Source: Brevundimonas bacteroides DSM 4726 (GTDB taxonomy: Bacteria > Pseudomonadota > Alphaproteobacteria > Caulobacterales > Caulobacteraceae). Taken from it: a stretch of DNA of 64,000 nucleotides. Position 1 is the first letter of the stretch. Each line of letters opens with the position of its first letter. The notes beneath the pieces are model-generated. The model saw nothing but the letters and a program-made list of their open reading frames with translations. It was not told the DNA's origin and made no database searches. The translations under genes were made by a program, and so were the position numbers. The DNA lies in assembly GCF_000701445.1 (NCBI RefSeq), contig NZ_JNIX01000004.1, forward strand, positions 24,090 to 88,089. The letters run 5' to 3'. Of the stretch, positions 17,137 to 25,922 are shown one piece after another.

Positions 17137-18398
17137 GACGCCGTCTCCAGCACCAGGTCCCGGGTCAGCAGCACCCGCACCGGCGTGCCGGGGGCGAGAC
17201 GGACCGAAGGCCGCACCTCCAGTTCCCGCCCGATCAGCCGGCTTCCGGCCTCAGCCCCCTGGATCGCGGCCGCATCGCCGATGTCGCCCCAGATGCCGCC
17301 GGACCCGCTGTTGTCGCTGCGGGCCAGGGTTCCCAGCGCCGTGAAGGCCCCGCCGAACAGGGCGCCGCCGACGAGGGCGCCCAGGCGTCGCTCGACCCGG
17401 CCCTCGAGGCCGGTCACGCCCTCGCCGTCGACGGCGGGCGCCTCCTCCAGCGGCACGCTGGACCCATCCGGCAGGATCAGCCGGGTCCACACGAGGTAGG
17501 CGCGCCGCTCGCCATGGCGGCTGTCTCCGTCCTGGCGACCGATCAGGCGGGCGCCCTGGGGGATGAGGAGACGCCGCCCGGTGACGGTGTCGTAGACGTC
17601 GCGGCTGATCACGGCCACGACGGGCCCCGGCCGCGCCGTATCCACGCCCGTCAGCAGCACCGCGGACAGGAGATCGCCGGCCTGGAGTGCGCCGGAGCCC
17701 GGCCCCGGAACGCGACCTGGAGGTATCGAAGCACCTGTCGAGGCTGCGGAGGCCTGCGGATGCGTCGAGCGCGCGGGGGTCCCTGTCGGCGGCGCGAAGA
17801 ACAGGGTGGACGCCCGGGCGGCCCCAGCCGGGTCGGCACGCGCCACGGCGTGAGGCGCGAGCCGGGTCCCCTGGCCATAGTCCGGCTGGGCGATGCGGGC
17901 GGACGGTCCGCGGGTCGCCGTTCGGACGGCGGATGCCGGGAGCGCCGGGTCCTCGGCGTCCGCCGGGGTTCTGTCGGCCCCGAGGCCGCGCGGGACCGGC
18001 AGCAGGCGCGGGTCGCCATAGCCGCGAGGACCGTCCGTCACCGCCTCGGCGGGCCTGACACTGGAGGTCGCGCCCTCGGCCGGGTCCCGATCCCGGGTCC
18101 GCGCCTGGGCGCGCAGCTCCGGGGCGACCACAAAGGCCCAGGCGAAGGCCCCCGCGAGCAGGGCGGCGGCGGCTCCGCCCATGCCGAGCACGACGGCGGG
18201 GCGGATCCGGACCCCGGACGGCCGGGGCGCGCGCAGCGCCAGCTCGGGGGAGATCTTGGGCGGATGACCCGGGCCGGCCGCGGACGACGCGCGGCCCGCG
18301 GAAAGGCGGTCTTCGGGGGGGCCGGAGGCTTCGGTCCGCCGGGCCTCGCGGCCCGGAGGCGACGGGGGAGGGGGCGAGGGATCGGGTGCGCGGCTCAT
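17133..18398 (-). CDS. trbI: TrbI (VirB10-like) transfer protein
   Basis: A 421-residue bridge between the inner and outer membranes of a type IV secretion channel. A Pro-rich cytoplasmic tail of about 60 residues, a membrane helix at about 65-92 and a long periplasmic linker lead to a C-terminal VirB10 beta-barrel domain from about residue 230: SRDVYDTVTGRRLLIPQGAR, RAYLVWTRLILPDG and GRELEVRPSVRLAPGTPVRV. It lies two bases after trbG and overlaps traF, the usual trbG-trbI order. Confidence 0.93.
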   Translation of the reverse strand: MSRAPDPSPPPPSPPGREARRTEASGPPEDRLSAGRASSAAGPGHPPKISPELALRAPRPSGVRIRPAVVLGMGGAAAALLAGAFAWAFVVAPELRAQARTRDRDPAEGATSSVRPAEAVTDGPRGYGDPRLLPVPRGLGADRTPADAEDPALPASAVRTATRGPSARIAQPDYGQGTRLAPHAVARADPAGAARASTLFFAPPTGTPARSTHPQASAASTGASIPPGRVPGPGSGALQAGDLLSAVLLTGVDTARPGPVVAVISRDVYDTVTGRRLLIPQGARLIGRQDGDSRHGERRAYLVWTRLILPDGSSVPLEEAPAVDGEGVTGLEGRVERRLGALVGGALFGGAFTALGTLARSDNSGSGGIWGDIGDAAAIQGAEAGSRLIGRELEVRPSVRLAPGTPVRVLLTRDLVLETAS

Positions 18399-18400
18399 GG

Positions 18401-19570
18401 TCAGCTCCGGTCGGGGGGGAGGCGATCGATACGGACGATCCGGGGGCGGCGGTCGCCCAGCCGCAGCTCGGCGCGCTCCAGCACCCGGTCGACGATCCAG
18501 AGGTCGCCCTCGCGTCGCCAGGTCAGGGTCTCCGCGCGGCCGTCTTCGCCGATCGCGAACAGGGCAGGAGCCTCGGTCCCGGAGAGGCCGGGAGCGAACC
18601 GCAGCACGGTGCGCCGGCCGTCGGACTGGACCGACAGGGGGGTCCAGGCGGGGGCCCGTCCACGCGGCGTCACGCGATAGGCGATCGCGGTCCCGGAGAG
18701 GCCTGGTACCTCCGCCCCGGCCCGGACTAGCGTCCGCGAGGCATGAGGAACAATCGAGCCATCGCTCCCGCCGACGGCGACCTCGGCGGTTTGGGTGGCG
18801 TCTCCGGTCAGGGCCCCGAGATCCCAGGCGACGGCGGCGTTGAAACCGGCCGCTGCCCCGCTGCGGAGCTGGATCAGATAGACGCGCCGGGTCGTGGTCA
18901 GGACCAGATTGGTTTCCAGGCCGCGCTCCAGCGGCTTGATCATCACGTGGGTGCGGGTACCGGCCCCCGTGCCGGAAACCGCCTCGCCGATCTGCCAGCG
19001 AACCGTGTCGCCGGCCGCCTTGGCGGTGACGGTCTCGCCGGGTCCCAGCGTCAGCGTCGAGACCCGCAAGGGCGCGGTCCAGACCTCATAGACCCGGCCC
19101 GGGGACCAGGCGAAGACCTGCACCCCGCCGACGAAGCGGTCGGCCTCGGAAGCCGTGAGGGCCTGCGCGTTGGCCGAGGCGATCGCCGCCGGGCCGGACT
19201 GGCCGACCGGTTGGGGCGCCGCGTCTGGCGCCGCCGCCGCAAGGGACCCGCCCCGGGGGGCGGGGGTCGGGTCCGCCGCCGCTCCGGCCAGGGATCGTGC
19301 CTCTCGAGGAGCAGGCGCGGCGTCCCGAAGCCGCGTTGCGCCCGCCGGATCCAGGGTGGCCGAGGCCTCGGGGCCCACGACCTCCAGATAGGGGCGCTCG
19401 GTGGCCGAGCGGGGGGCGGCGTCCGCCACGACCGGGCCGCCGCTGGCAGCGGACAGGGGCGCGACGGCGATGCGGGGCGGGGGCTCGGGGTCAGCCCCGA
19501 GGGCGGCGCAGCCGCCGACATGGAGCGCGAGCGCGAGGGCGAGCGGGATCAGCTGGCGTCGGGGGTCCAT
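18401..19570 (-). CDS. trbG: TrbG (VirB9-like) transfer protein
   Basis: A 389-residue outer-membrane-complex protein. The N-terminus MDPRRQLIPLALALALHVGG followed by Cys is a signal peptide with a lipobox, so it is probably a lipoprotein. A low-complexity Ala/Pro stretch to about residue 130 leads to the two VirB9 domains: VQVFAWSPGRVYEVWTAPLR, THVMIKPLERGLETNLVLTT and RRVYLIQLRS, then a C-terminal beta-sandwich. I placed the start at the ATG at 19570, inside the end of trbF, because signal peptide and lipobox begin there. In-frame sequence farther upstream runs through trbF and encodes no signal. Confidence 0.92.
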   Translation of the reverse strand: MDPRRQLIPLALALALHVGGCAALGADPEPPPRIAVAPLSAASGGPVVADAAPRSATERPYLEVVGPEASATLDPAGATRLRDAAPAPREARSLAGAAADPTPAPRGGSLAAAAPDAAPQPVGQSGPAAIASANAQALTASEADRFVGGVQVFAWSPGRVYEVWTAPLRVSTLTLGPGETVTAKAAGDTVRWQIGEAVSGTGAGTRTHVMIKPLERGLETNLVLTTTRRVYLIQLRSGAAAGFNAAVAWDLGALTGDATQTAEVAVGGSDGSIVPHASRTLVRAGAEVPGLSGTAIAYRVTPRGRAPAWTPLSVQSDGRRTVLRFAPGLSGTEAPALFAIGEDGRAETLTWRREGDLWIVDRVLERAELRLGDRRPRIVRIDRLPPDRS

Positions 19571-20232
19571 GACACGTCCTCGATACGGATGCCGAGCGGG
19601 TTCTTGAGGAGCGCCGCCTCGGTGCGGGGCGGCTCCAGCCGAAAGGTGATGAGACCACGCCAGCGGGCCTGGCCCGCGGCCTGGCCGTTGACGAACCGGG
19701 TCTCGCGCCACTGCAGGTCATAGGTTCGGTTCGTGCGGCGCACGACGTTGAGGATCTCCACCTGGACGGCTTCGCGTCCGGCCTCGGCAAAGGGGTCGCG
19801 CGCCTGGGCCTCTGCGTTGAGGAAGGCGGCACCGCGTGGCGCGACCAGGTCATAGGCCTCCAGCCAGTTCTGGCGGATGACCACGGGATCCACCGACTTG
19901 GAGCGGACGTCGCGGATCCACTCCGCCAGGACCTGGGCGGTCTGGGCCTCGGTGGGCTCGTAGCGGCCGTCGAGCGCGGTGATCCTCTGGGTCTGGCCCC
20001 AGTCGGAGACCTCCACAACGAAAGGGCGAACCTCGGCGCGGCCCGCCTGGACCCCCCAGCCGACGCCGAGTCCGGCGGCGAGCAGAAGGTTGGCGAAGGC
20101 GATGCGTCGCCAGTTGCGGGCGTGCGCCAGGGTCAGGCCCATGCGGTCGTCCCAGACCTGGGCGGCGCGCTGGTAGGGTGTGGAGGCCGGGGCGGAGGGC
20201 AAGGGGCGTTTGGGGCGAAAGAAGGGGTGCAT
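19549..20232 (-). CDS. trbF: TrbF (VirB8-like) transfer protein
   Basis: A 227-residue inner-membrane assembly factor with a short cytoplasmic tail, one membrane helix at about 44-62 and a periplasmic VirB8 domain. Family marks are YQRAAQVWDDRMGLTLAHAR before the helix, RPFVVEVSDWG after it, AEWIRDVRSKSVDPVVIRQN in the middle, and WRETRFVNGQAAGQARWRG near the end. It starts two bases after the trbL stop, and its last 22 bases overlap trbG. Confidence 0.93.
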   Translation of the reverse strand: MHPFFRPKRPLPSAPASTPYQRAAQVWDDRMGLTLAHARNWRRIAFANLLLAAGLGVGWGVQAGRAEVRPFVVEVSDWGQTQRITALDGRYEPTEAQTAQVLAEWIRDVRSKSVDPVVIRQNWLEAYDLVAPRGAAFLNAEAQARDPFAEAGREAVQVEILNVVRRTNRTYDLQWRETRFVNGQAAGQARWRGLITFRLEPPRTEAALLKNPLGIRIEDVSWTPDAS

Positions 20233-20234
20233 GG

Positions 20235-21662
20235 TCAGCGGTCCTCCGACTTGAGCTGGGGAGAGAGGGTCCCGGTCGTCTCGCTGGACGGCAGGAGCGA
20301 CCGGGCGGTGTTGGCGACGAAGAAGCTGCGGAAGGCGGCCGAGCGGGCCCCGCCCGCCCTGCCGACCCCGCTGGGAGCGGGGCCTTGGGCGCCGCCCTGC
20401 GGACCCGCGCCCGCCGCCCGGTGAAAGGCCTGGCGCGCGGCTTCGGTCTCCGACGCTCGAGACCGTACGGTCGCGCCTGCGGTCTGCGGTCCTGTGCCGG
20501 ACGCGCCGGTCGGGCCGGCCGGGGCGTCACGGGTGGGCTTGCCGGCCGAAGCCGTCGAAGGCGGCAGACCCTGGTCCTTGCCGGCCGGACCCGGCCCCGG
20601 AGCGACGCGCGATGCGATCGGCGCGGCGTGGCCGGAACCGGAGGGAGAGGGCGGCCGCGGCGGACCGGACGCCGCCGGGGACGGCGGCCCGGAGGCGGGG
20701 CCTCGGCCGGTCGGGGCGGCGGAGGCCGCCCGCGCTCCTCCGGCGAGACGCGCGGCCCCGCCACCCAGCGCGGCCCCGGCCCCGGCCGCGCCCGCCGCGA
20801 CGAGACCGCCCGCTCCGGCGACGGCGAGGCCCGCCGTCAGGGCCGAGCCGGCCCCCAGCGCGGGACCACCGGTCACCAGGGCGGCGGCGAGGTTGGGCAC
20901 GAACAGGGCCAGCATGGCCAGCAGGAGCGCCGCGACGAGGATGGCCAGCGCCTCGTAGAGGTCGGGGTTGGCCGAGGGCTGGAGCTGGTCGAACACCGTC
21001 GAGGCCCCCGAGACCACGATGGCCAAAGCGAGGACCTTTAGGCCCGAGGAGACCACGAAGCCCAGCGGCCGCTCCGCCAGGAAGGCGGACTTCGACCAGA
21101 TCCCGAACGGCAGGAGCACGAAGCCGCCCAGGGTGACGATCTTGAACTCCAGCAGGGTGACGATGATCTGCAGCGCCAGGACGGCGAAGGCCAGCATGAT
21201 GCCGATCATGGCCAGGCCCAGGATCAGGGCGTCCATCAGGTTGCCGGCCACATCCAGCGGATTGGCGACGGGGGCCGGGGTCTCGCCCAGGGCGCGCACG
21301 ATGCGCCAGCCCTGATGCAGCACCGCCCCGGGATTGAGGAAGTCCGACTGGCTGAGCGCGCCGCCGCCGGCGGCCAGGCCCAGTTCGATGAAGCCGGCCT
21401 GGAGCGTCTCCGACAGCGCCTGCCAGTCGTTGATGATGTAGGCAAAGCTTCCGATCAGCAGGACCTTGCCGAAGCCGGCGGCGAGCAGGTCGCGGTTGGA
21501 CGACAGGGCCCACTGGATGCCCGTGAGCGCCACCACGAGCGCGATCATCAGGCCGAACATGGTGTCGACCGGTCCCTGCAGCGCCTCGAACCCGGCACTG
21601 ACGGTCTCGGAAAAGACCACCATCAGCTCATTGGGCGTTTCCATTCCGGGGGGCGCGGCCAT
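20235..21662 (-). CDS. trbL: TrbL (VirB6-like) transfer protein
   Basis: A 475-residue polytopic inner-membrane channel component. Residues about 1-270 contain about six hydrophobic segments, including VDTMFGLMIALVVALTGIQW, LGLAMIGIMLAFAVLALQII and the TrbL mark LGGFVLLPFGIWSKSAFLAE. The last 200 residues are a Gly/Ala/Pro-rich cytoplasmic tail of low complexity. Gene order between trbJ and trbF is canonical. Confidence 0.92.
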   Translation of the reverse strand: MAAPPGMETPNELMVVFSETVSAGFEALQGPVDTMFGLMIALVVALTGIQWALSSNRDLLAAGFGKVLLIGSFAYIINDWQALSETLQAGFIELGLAAGGGALSQSDFLNPGAVLHQGWRIVRALGETPAPVANPLDVAGNLMDALILGLAMIGIMLAFAVLALQIIVTLLEFKIVTLGGFVLLPFGIWSKSAFLAERPLGFVVSSGLKVLALAIVVSGASTVFDQLQPSANPDLYEALAILVAALLLAMLALFVPNLAAALVTGGPALGAGSALTAGLAVAGAGGLVAAGAAGAGAALGGGAARLAGGARAASAAPTGRGPASGPPSPAASGPPRPPSPSGSGHAAPIASRVAPGPGPAGKDQGLPPSTASAGKPTRDAPAGPTGASGTGPQTAGATVRSRASETEAARQAFHRAAGAGPQGGAQGPAPSGVGRAGGARSAAFRSFFVANTARSLLPSSETTGTLSPQLKSEDR

Positions 21663-21672
21663 GGTCGGCTCC

Positions 21673-22641
21673 TCACTGACGGGCGCGGGCGAAGGGGTCG
21701 AAGCGCGGGGCGGACGGGGCCTCGGCGTCCCGGGCCCAGAAGCGGCGGCGGGCTTCGGCCGAGGCGGCGCGCTCGGCGCTCTCGCGGGCGGCGGCCTCGG
21801 CCATCAGCCGGCTCTGGGCCAGCATCAGGGTGCGCAGCATGGCCAGATCCTCCGACAGGACCGCCAGCAGCTGGGTCGAGGACTGGATCGCCGCCGTCTC
21901 GCCTTCGGCCGCTTCCGAGGCCGCCAGCGCCCCCGCCACCCGGCGATCGCGCCCGGCGGACAGGGCATCGAGCCGCGCGGCGGTGGCGGCCAGGTCGCGC
22001 GCGGTCTCGCGCGCGGTCTCGGCGCGGCCCTGGGCCTGGTCGAGCGCCCGGTCCGGCGACAAGCCCTCGACGGCGGCGGGATAGAGGGCCTCGAACTGCC
22101 GCTCCAGATCGCCGGCGGTCCCGGCCAGACCCCGCACCTCTGACGCCAGCGCCGACAGGTCGGCCAGCACGGCCGAGGTCTCGCCCAGATGGCTGTAGGG
22201 CGAGGCGGCGAGCGCCCGGGCCTGGTTGAGCAGCATCCGGGCCTCATTGGCCAGACTGTCGACCTGACGCGCCGCCTGGAGCGCGTTCTCGATGTGGTTC
22301 CGGGGATCGAACACCACGACCTGGGCCCGGGATGGCGCGGCGGACGCGCCGCCGAGGCCAATGAGCAGGGCCAGGCCTGCCGCGAACAGAGGACGCCGGG
22401 GGGAGGGCCGGGCGGGCCGCGCCGGACGGGCCGGAGCGCGCCGAGGCTCGGGATGCCTGGACCGTGCAGGAGCAGTCGCCGTCGCGTCCGGGCCGGCCTC
22501 GGCGGCCTCCGGGGCGGTTGGGCCCGCAGACGTTCCGGCGCGGGGCGTGCGGGGGTCGGCGATCCGGACCGTGGCCCGGTTGCGCAGACCCGGGCGGATC
22601 GGGCGGCGGTGTTCAGGTGGCAGCGAAGAGGGCGTCGACAT
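21673..22641 (-). CDS. trbJ: TrbJ-like transfer protein
   Basis: A 322-residue periplasmic protein. The first 80 residues are a Pro/Arg-rich extension, followed by a hydrophobic signal-like segment (FAAGLALLIGLGGASAAPS) at about 85-103 and the TrbJ signature VVVFDPRNHIENALQAARQV. The rest is a long coiled coil rich in Ala and Glu. TrbJ family members usually start just before the signal peptide, so the true start may lie later than the ATG at 22641, which overlaps the trbE end by 29 bases. TrbJ corresponds to VirB5 and lies at the pilus tip in related systems. Confidence 0.85.
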   Translation of the reverse strand: MSTPSSLPPEHRRPIRPGLRNRATVRIADPRTPRAGTSAGPTAPEAAEAGPDATATAPARSRHPEPRRAPARPARPARPSPRRPLFAAGLALLIGLGGASAAPSRAQVVVFDPRNHIENALQAARQVDSLANEARMLLNQARALAASPYSHLGETSAVLADLSALASEVRGLAGTAGDLERQFEALYPAAVEGLSPDRALDQAQGRAETARETARDLAATAARLDALSAGRDRRVAGALAASEAAEGETAAIQSSTQLLAVLSEDLAMLRTLMLAQSRLMAEAAARESAERAASAEARRRFWARDAEAPSAPRFDPFARARQ

Positions 22642-25030
22642 GGTGCAGTCCCTTGGCTTTGAGGAAGGCGGGGGCGAAGCGCGTCGGACCCTCGGTCTCG
22701 AGCACGCGATCGATGAGGCGCTGGTCTTCGGGCGATCCGGCCGCGCACAGCGCGAGCGACGCGCCGGTCAGGCGCAGGTCGAACAGGCGACGCCCCTGGG
22801 GCTGGCGCCAGTAGTAGGCGCGCTTGGGCGGGGCGAAGGCGAGGAGCTCGCGCTGGCGCCGGTTGAGGCCGAAGCCGGCATACAGCGCCGCGCTGGCCGG
22901 TTCGAGCGCGCGCGGATTGGGCAGGAAGACCTGGGTCGGGCAGCTTTCGATCAGGCTGGGGGCGATCGCCGAGGCGGCCACGTCGTCGAGCGACTGGGTG
23001 GCGAAGACGACCGAGACCCGCTTCTTGCGCAGGGTCTTGAGCCATTCGCGGATGCGGGCGGCAAAGCCGGTGTGGTCAAGCATCAGCCAGGCCTCGTCGA
23101 GGACGAGCAGGGTCGGGCGTCCGTCGAACTGGCGCTCGAGCTGGTGAAACAGGGCCGAGAGCACCGGTCCGACGGCGGCGGGCGAGCCCATCAGCGTCTC
23201 CAGCTCATAGGTGTCGAAGGGGCCCGGTTCCGGCGCGTCTTCGGCCCCGTCGAGCAGCGCGCCCCAGGGCCCCTGCAGCGTCAGGGGCTCGAGCGCGGCG
23301 GCTGCGTCCCTGTCCTGCAGCAGGGCGCAGAGCAGGGTCAGCGTCCGATGCGCCGGGGGCGAGCCGGCGAGCGCGCGAAGCGCGCGCCAGAGCTCGTCGC
23401 GGCGGACAGGGTCGATGGAGAGGCCCGCCTGGACGAGGACATCCGCCAGCCAGTCCGAGGCCCAGGCGCATTCGGCCGGATCGTCGATGCGGGCGAGCGG
23501 CTGAAGCGCCAGGCCGCCCGCGGGCGACAGGGCCCGCCAGCTGCCCTGGATCGCCAGGGTCGCGGCGCGGGCCGACCGGCCCTTGTCGAAGAAGACCACC
23601 CGGGCGCCGGGGTAGCGGAACCACTGGAGCGCCAGAAAGGATAGAAGCGTCGACTTGCCCGCCCCGGTCGGGCCCACGACCATGGCGTGGCCCACGTCGC
23701 CGACGTGGAGCGCCAGTCGAAAGGGCGTGGATCCGGTGGTGCGGGCCACCGCCAGGGGCGGGCCGTCCAGCGCGGCGTCGGCGTCCGGGCCGGCCCAGAC
23801 CGAAGAGACCGGCAGGAGGTCGGCCAGGTTGAGCGTAGAGACCAGCGGGCGGCGCACATCGGCATAGGGCTCGCCCGGCAGGGAGCCGAGCCAGGCTTCG
23901 ACGGCGTTGAGGGTCTCGACGCGGGCGACCAGGCCCTGGGCGTTCAGCGCGGCCTCGACGGCCCGGGCGCAGGCCGCGGCCCGCTCCGGATCGCGGTCCA
24001 GAACGGCCACGGTCAGGGTCAGATAGCCATAGGCGCAGGCTTCCGAGCCCAGGGCCTCCAGCGCCCCGTCGCACTCCTCGGTCTTGGCGACCGCGTCGGT
24101 GTCGACGAGCGGTGTCTCCTCGCGGGTGACCGCTTCGCGCAGCAGGGTGCCGACACCCTTGCGCTTGGCGAACCAGCGCTTCCTCAGCCGAGCGATCTCG
24201 CGCTCGGCGTCGGCCTTGTCGAGCGCGATCCAGCGGGCGCTCCAGCGATAGGGGAAGGGCAGGGTCCCGAGGGCATCGAGCAGGCCCGGCCGGGTCGCCG
24301 ACGGCAGGGCCCGGACCGAGACCACCTTGAGCGCATGGTCGCCGAGCCGGGGGTCGACGCCGCCGGTCAAAGGCGCATCCGCCAGAAGCGCGTCCAGGAA
24401 CATGGGCGTCTCCGGCGGCCGCACCGGCTGTGGCTCGGGCGAGACGGTGGCGTGCAGCCAGCCCAGCAGGGCCGCATCGTCCAGCCGCTCGACCTCCGGC
24501 AGGGCGTCGGCCAGGAGATCGGCGACGGCGTCGGCCTCGCGCCGGAAGAGGGCGAGGCTGGCCGAGGCGTCGCCCGCAGTCCTCGCCAGACCGTCGAACA
24601 GCCAGCGCTCGATCCGGCCCGTGTCATCGACCGGCGGCAGCCAGGTCAGAGCCAGGCGGCAGTGGGTCTCGAAAGCGGGCTCGTCCTGGTCGAAGAGCGC
24701 GCGGCGTTCCTCGTCGACCAGCCAGGCGGCGGCGAGACCCGGCGCGTCGGGATCGGGGCCCGCCTCGGGATAGGGGCGGGCCGACCGGCGCTCGGCCTCG
24801 ACATGCAGGCACCAGCCCGTGCCGAGCCGGCGAAGGGCGTTGTTGAGCCTTGCCCGCACCGCCATCAGCTCGTCTTCGGTGGAGGACTCCAGGTCGGGGC
24901 CCCGGAAGGCGAGGCCCGTGGTGAAGGAGCCGTCCTTGTTGAGGACGACGCCGGGCGCGACGAGCGCGGCCCAGGGGAGGTGGTCGGCGAGAAGCGCCGG
25001 TCGGCGGCGATGGTCTTCGAGAAAGCGCAT
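22613..25030 (-). CDS. trbE: TrbE (VirB4-like) transfer ATPase
   Basis: An 805-residue ATPase that powers assembly and transport. Visible motifs are Walker A GPTGAGKSTLL at about 450, GARVVFFDKGRSARA after it, Walker B TLLVLDEAWLMLDH at about 635, and VVFATQSLDDVAAS behind it. The N-terminal third carries the CagE/TrbE/VirB domain with LNKDGSFTTGLAFRGPDLES. I placed the start at ATG 25030, eight bases after the trbD stop, because the family begins with the motif that follows (MRFLEDHRRRPALLADHLPW). Upstream in-frame sequence only shadows trbD. Confidence 0.95.
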   Translation of the reverse strand: MRFLEDHRRRPALLADHLPWAALVAPGVVLNKDGSFTTGLAFRGPDLESSTEDELMAVRARLNNALRRLGTGWCLHVEAERRSARPYPEAGPDPDAPGLAAAWLVDEERRALFDQDEPAFETHCRLALTWLPPVDDTGRIERWLFDGLARTAGDASASLALFRREADAVADLLADALPEVERLDDAALLGWLHATVSPEPQPVRPPETPMFLDALLADAPLTGGVDPRLGDHALKVVSVRALPSATRPGLLDALGTLPFPYRWSARWIALDKADAEREIARLRKRWFAKRKGVGTLLREAVTREETPLVDTDAVAKTEECDGALEALGSEACAYGYLTLTVAVLDRDPERAAACARAVEAALNAQGLVARVETLNAVEAWLGSLPGEPYADVRRPLVSTLNLADLLPVSSVWAGPDADAALDGPPLAVARTTGSTPFRLALHVGDVGHAMVVGPTGAGKSTLLSFLALQWFRYPGARVVFFDKGRSARAATLAIQGSWRALSPAGGLALQPLARIDDPAECAWASDWLADVLVQAGLSIDPVRRDELWRALRALAGSPPAHRTLTLLCALLQDRDAAAALEPLTLQGPWGALLDGAEDAPEPGPFDTYELETLMGSPAAVGPVLSALFHQLERQFDGRPTLLVLDEAWLMLDHTGFAARIREWLKTLRKKRVSVVFATQSLDDVAASAIAPSLIESCPTQVFLPNPRALEPASAALYAGFGLNRRQRELLAFAPPKRAYYWRQPQGRRLFDLRLTGASLALCAAGSPEDQRLIDRVLETEGPTRFAPAFLKAKGLHHVDALFAAT

Positions 25031-25038
25031 GGCCGGCC

Positions 25039-25308
25039 TCAGGTGTCCAGGTGACCGGGACGGGCGAGGTGGCGGCGCACCACGTCGAACACCTGAGGGT
25101 CGCCGCGCGCCGCGAGCAGGCCCAGGCCGTGGGCCAGCGCCCACCAGATCAGCCCCAGCCACGGCAGCCGCAGCGCCAGCCCCAGCATGAGGGCGAGGGT
25201 GCCCATGAGGATGGCGTAGTCGCGAGGCAGGCCACCGAGCAGGACCGGCCGGGTCAGGGCCTGGGCGACGGCAAGCTCATAGCCCTCGGGGCGGTGATCG
25301 CCGGTCAC
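25039..25308 (-). CDS. trbD: TrbD (VirB3-like) transfer protein
   Basis: An 89-residue inner-membrane protein with two close hydrophobic segments (YAILMGTLALMLGLALRL and LGLIWWALAHGLGLLAA). The VirB3/TrbD signature is PVLLGGLPRDYAIL before them and GDPQVFDVVRRHL after them. Its ATG overlaps the trbC stop (ATGA), and trbE follows eight bases after its stop, the conserved C-D-E order. Confidence 0.93.
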   Translation of the reverse strand: MTGDHRPEGYELAVAQALTRPVLLGGLPRDYAILMGTLALMLGLALRLPWLGLIWWALAHGLGLLAARGDPQVFDVVRRHLARPGHLDT

Positions 25309-25628
25309 GCGGCGATCTCCATCCCGCCGGCGAAGCCGAAGAAGTCCAGGAAGAAGGTCCCGGCGGCAAAGGCGATCGACAGGCCAAAGAGGATGCCCAG
25401 GCCACGCCGCATGGAGGAGCCGTTCTCGCTCATGGCGATGCCGGCCCCGAAGATGACCACGGCGATCACGGCGGCCGCCTGCACCACGGGTCCGGTGACG
25501 GACTCCACGATCTGCTGCAGCGGCCCTTCCCAGGGCATGCCGGAGCCTCCGGCGAGGGCAGTGGTGGCGGCCAGCAGGGCGCAGGCGGCCGAGGCGGCCG
25601 AAAGGCCGCGGAGACGTGTCCGGTCCAT
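25305..25628 (-). CDS. trbC: TrbC (VirB2-like) major pilin
   Basis: A 107-residue pilin precursor. A cleavable leader (about 1-27, ending TTALAGGSGMPWEG) is followed by two membrane helices, VTGPVVQAAAVIAVVIFGAG and RRGLGILFGLSIAFAAGTFF, joined by MSENGSSM. This is the TrbC/VirB2 layout, and a TraF peptidase gene in the same operon could mature it. The ATG at 25628 was chosen because the leader begins there with AGGA about ten bases upstream; in-frame sequence before it is Arg-rich and not leader-like. It is the first gene of the operon here; no trbB precedes it. Confidence 0.9.
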   Translation of the reverse strand: MDRTRLRGLSAASAACALLAATTALAGGSGMPWEGPLQQIVESVTGPVVQAAAVIAVVIFGAGIAMSENGSSMRRGLGILFGLSIAFAAGTFFLDFFGFAGGMEIAA

Positions 25629-25735
25629 TGAGGGTGTCCTTCGAGAGCGCCGCGAGGGTCGGCGATGGCCCAAGGCAAGCAGGAAGGATCGCCTTCTGTC
25701 AACACGAGACAGCGAAGAAAATAACATTAAAACAA

Positions 25736-25766
25736 TGACTTGTCAGGCAAGTCAGATCTGACTTGC
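25736..25766. promoter_or_regulatory. Nested palindromic operator upstream of trbC
   Basis: GCAAGTCAGATCTGACTTGC at 25747-25766 is a perfect 20-bp palindrome. A further half site, TGACTTG at 25736-25742, pairs with CAAGTCA at 25748-25754, so three alternating half sites lie side by side. The block is about 110-140 bp before the trbC start in a strikingly AT-rich patch (25715-25745). On the minus strand TTGCCT and TGTTAT, 18 bases apart, could be the trb promoter, which the palindrome would overlap. Binding of a dimeric regulator is inferred; candidates are the AlpA-like or TetR-like proteins. Confidence 0.6.
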
Positions 25767-25922
25767 GAAGAGCTCGTCGACGACTTGCGGCCCCCTGCTC
25801 GGCCGTCTCGCCCAGGGGCGGGCAAGGCGCGGAGACCCTTGGTGTTTTTCAGCGTCTCGGTTTGCGCCGGGCGCGAGCTGCCGTAAGGATGCCGCAATCT
25901 CGAGTGGCATGAGGAGAGTGCG

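Noticed and set aside
22292..25054. Long plus-strand frames opposite trbJ and trbE
   Set aside because: Shadow frames of the ATPase gene; composition is Gly/Arg/Gln-rich without domains.
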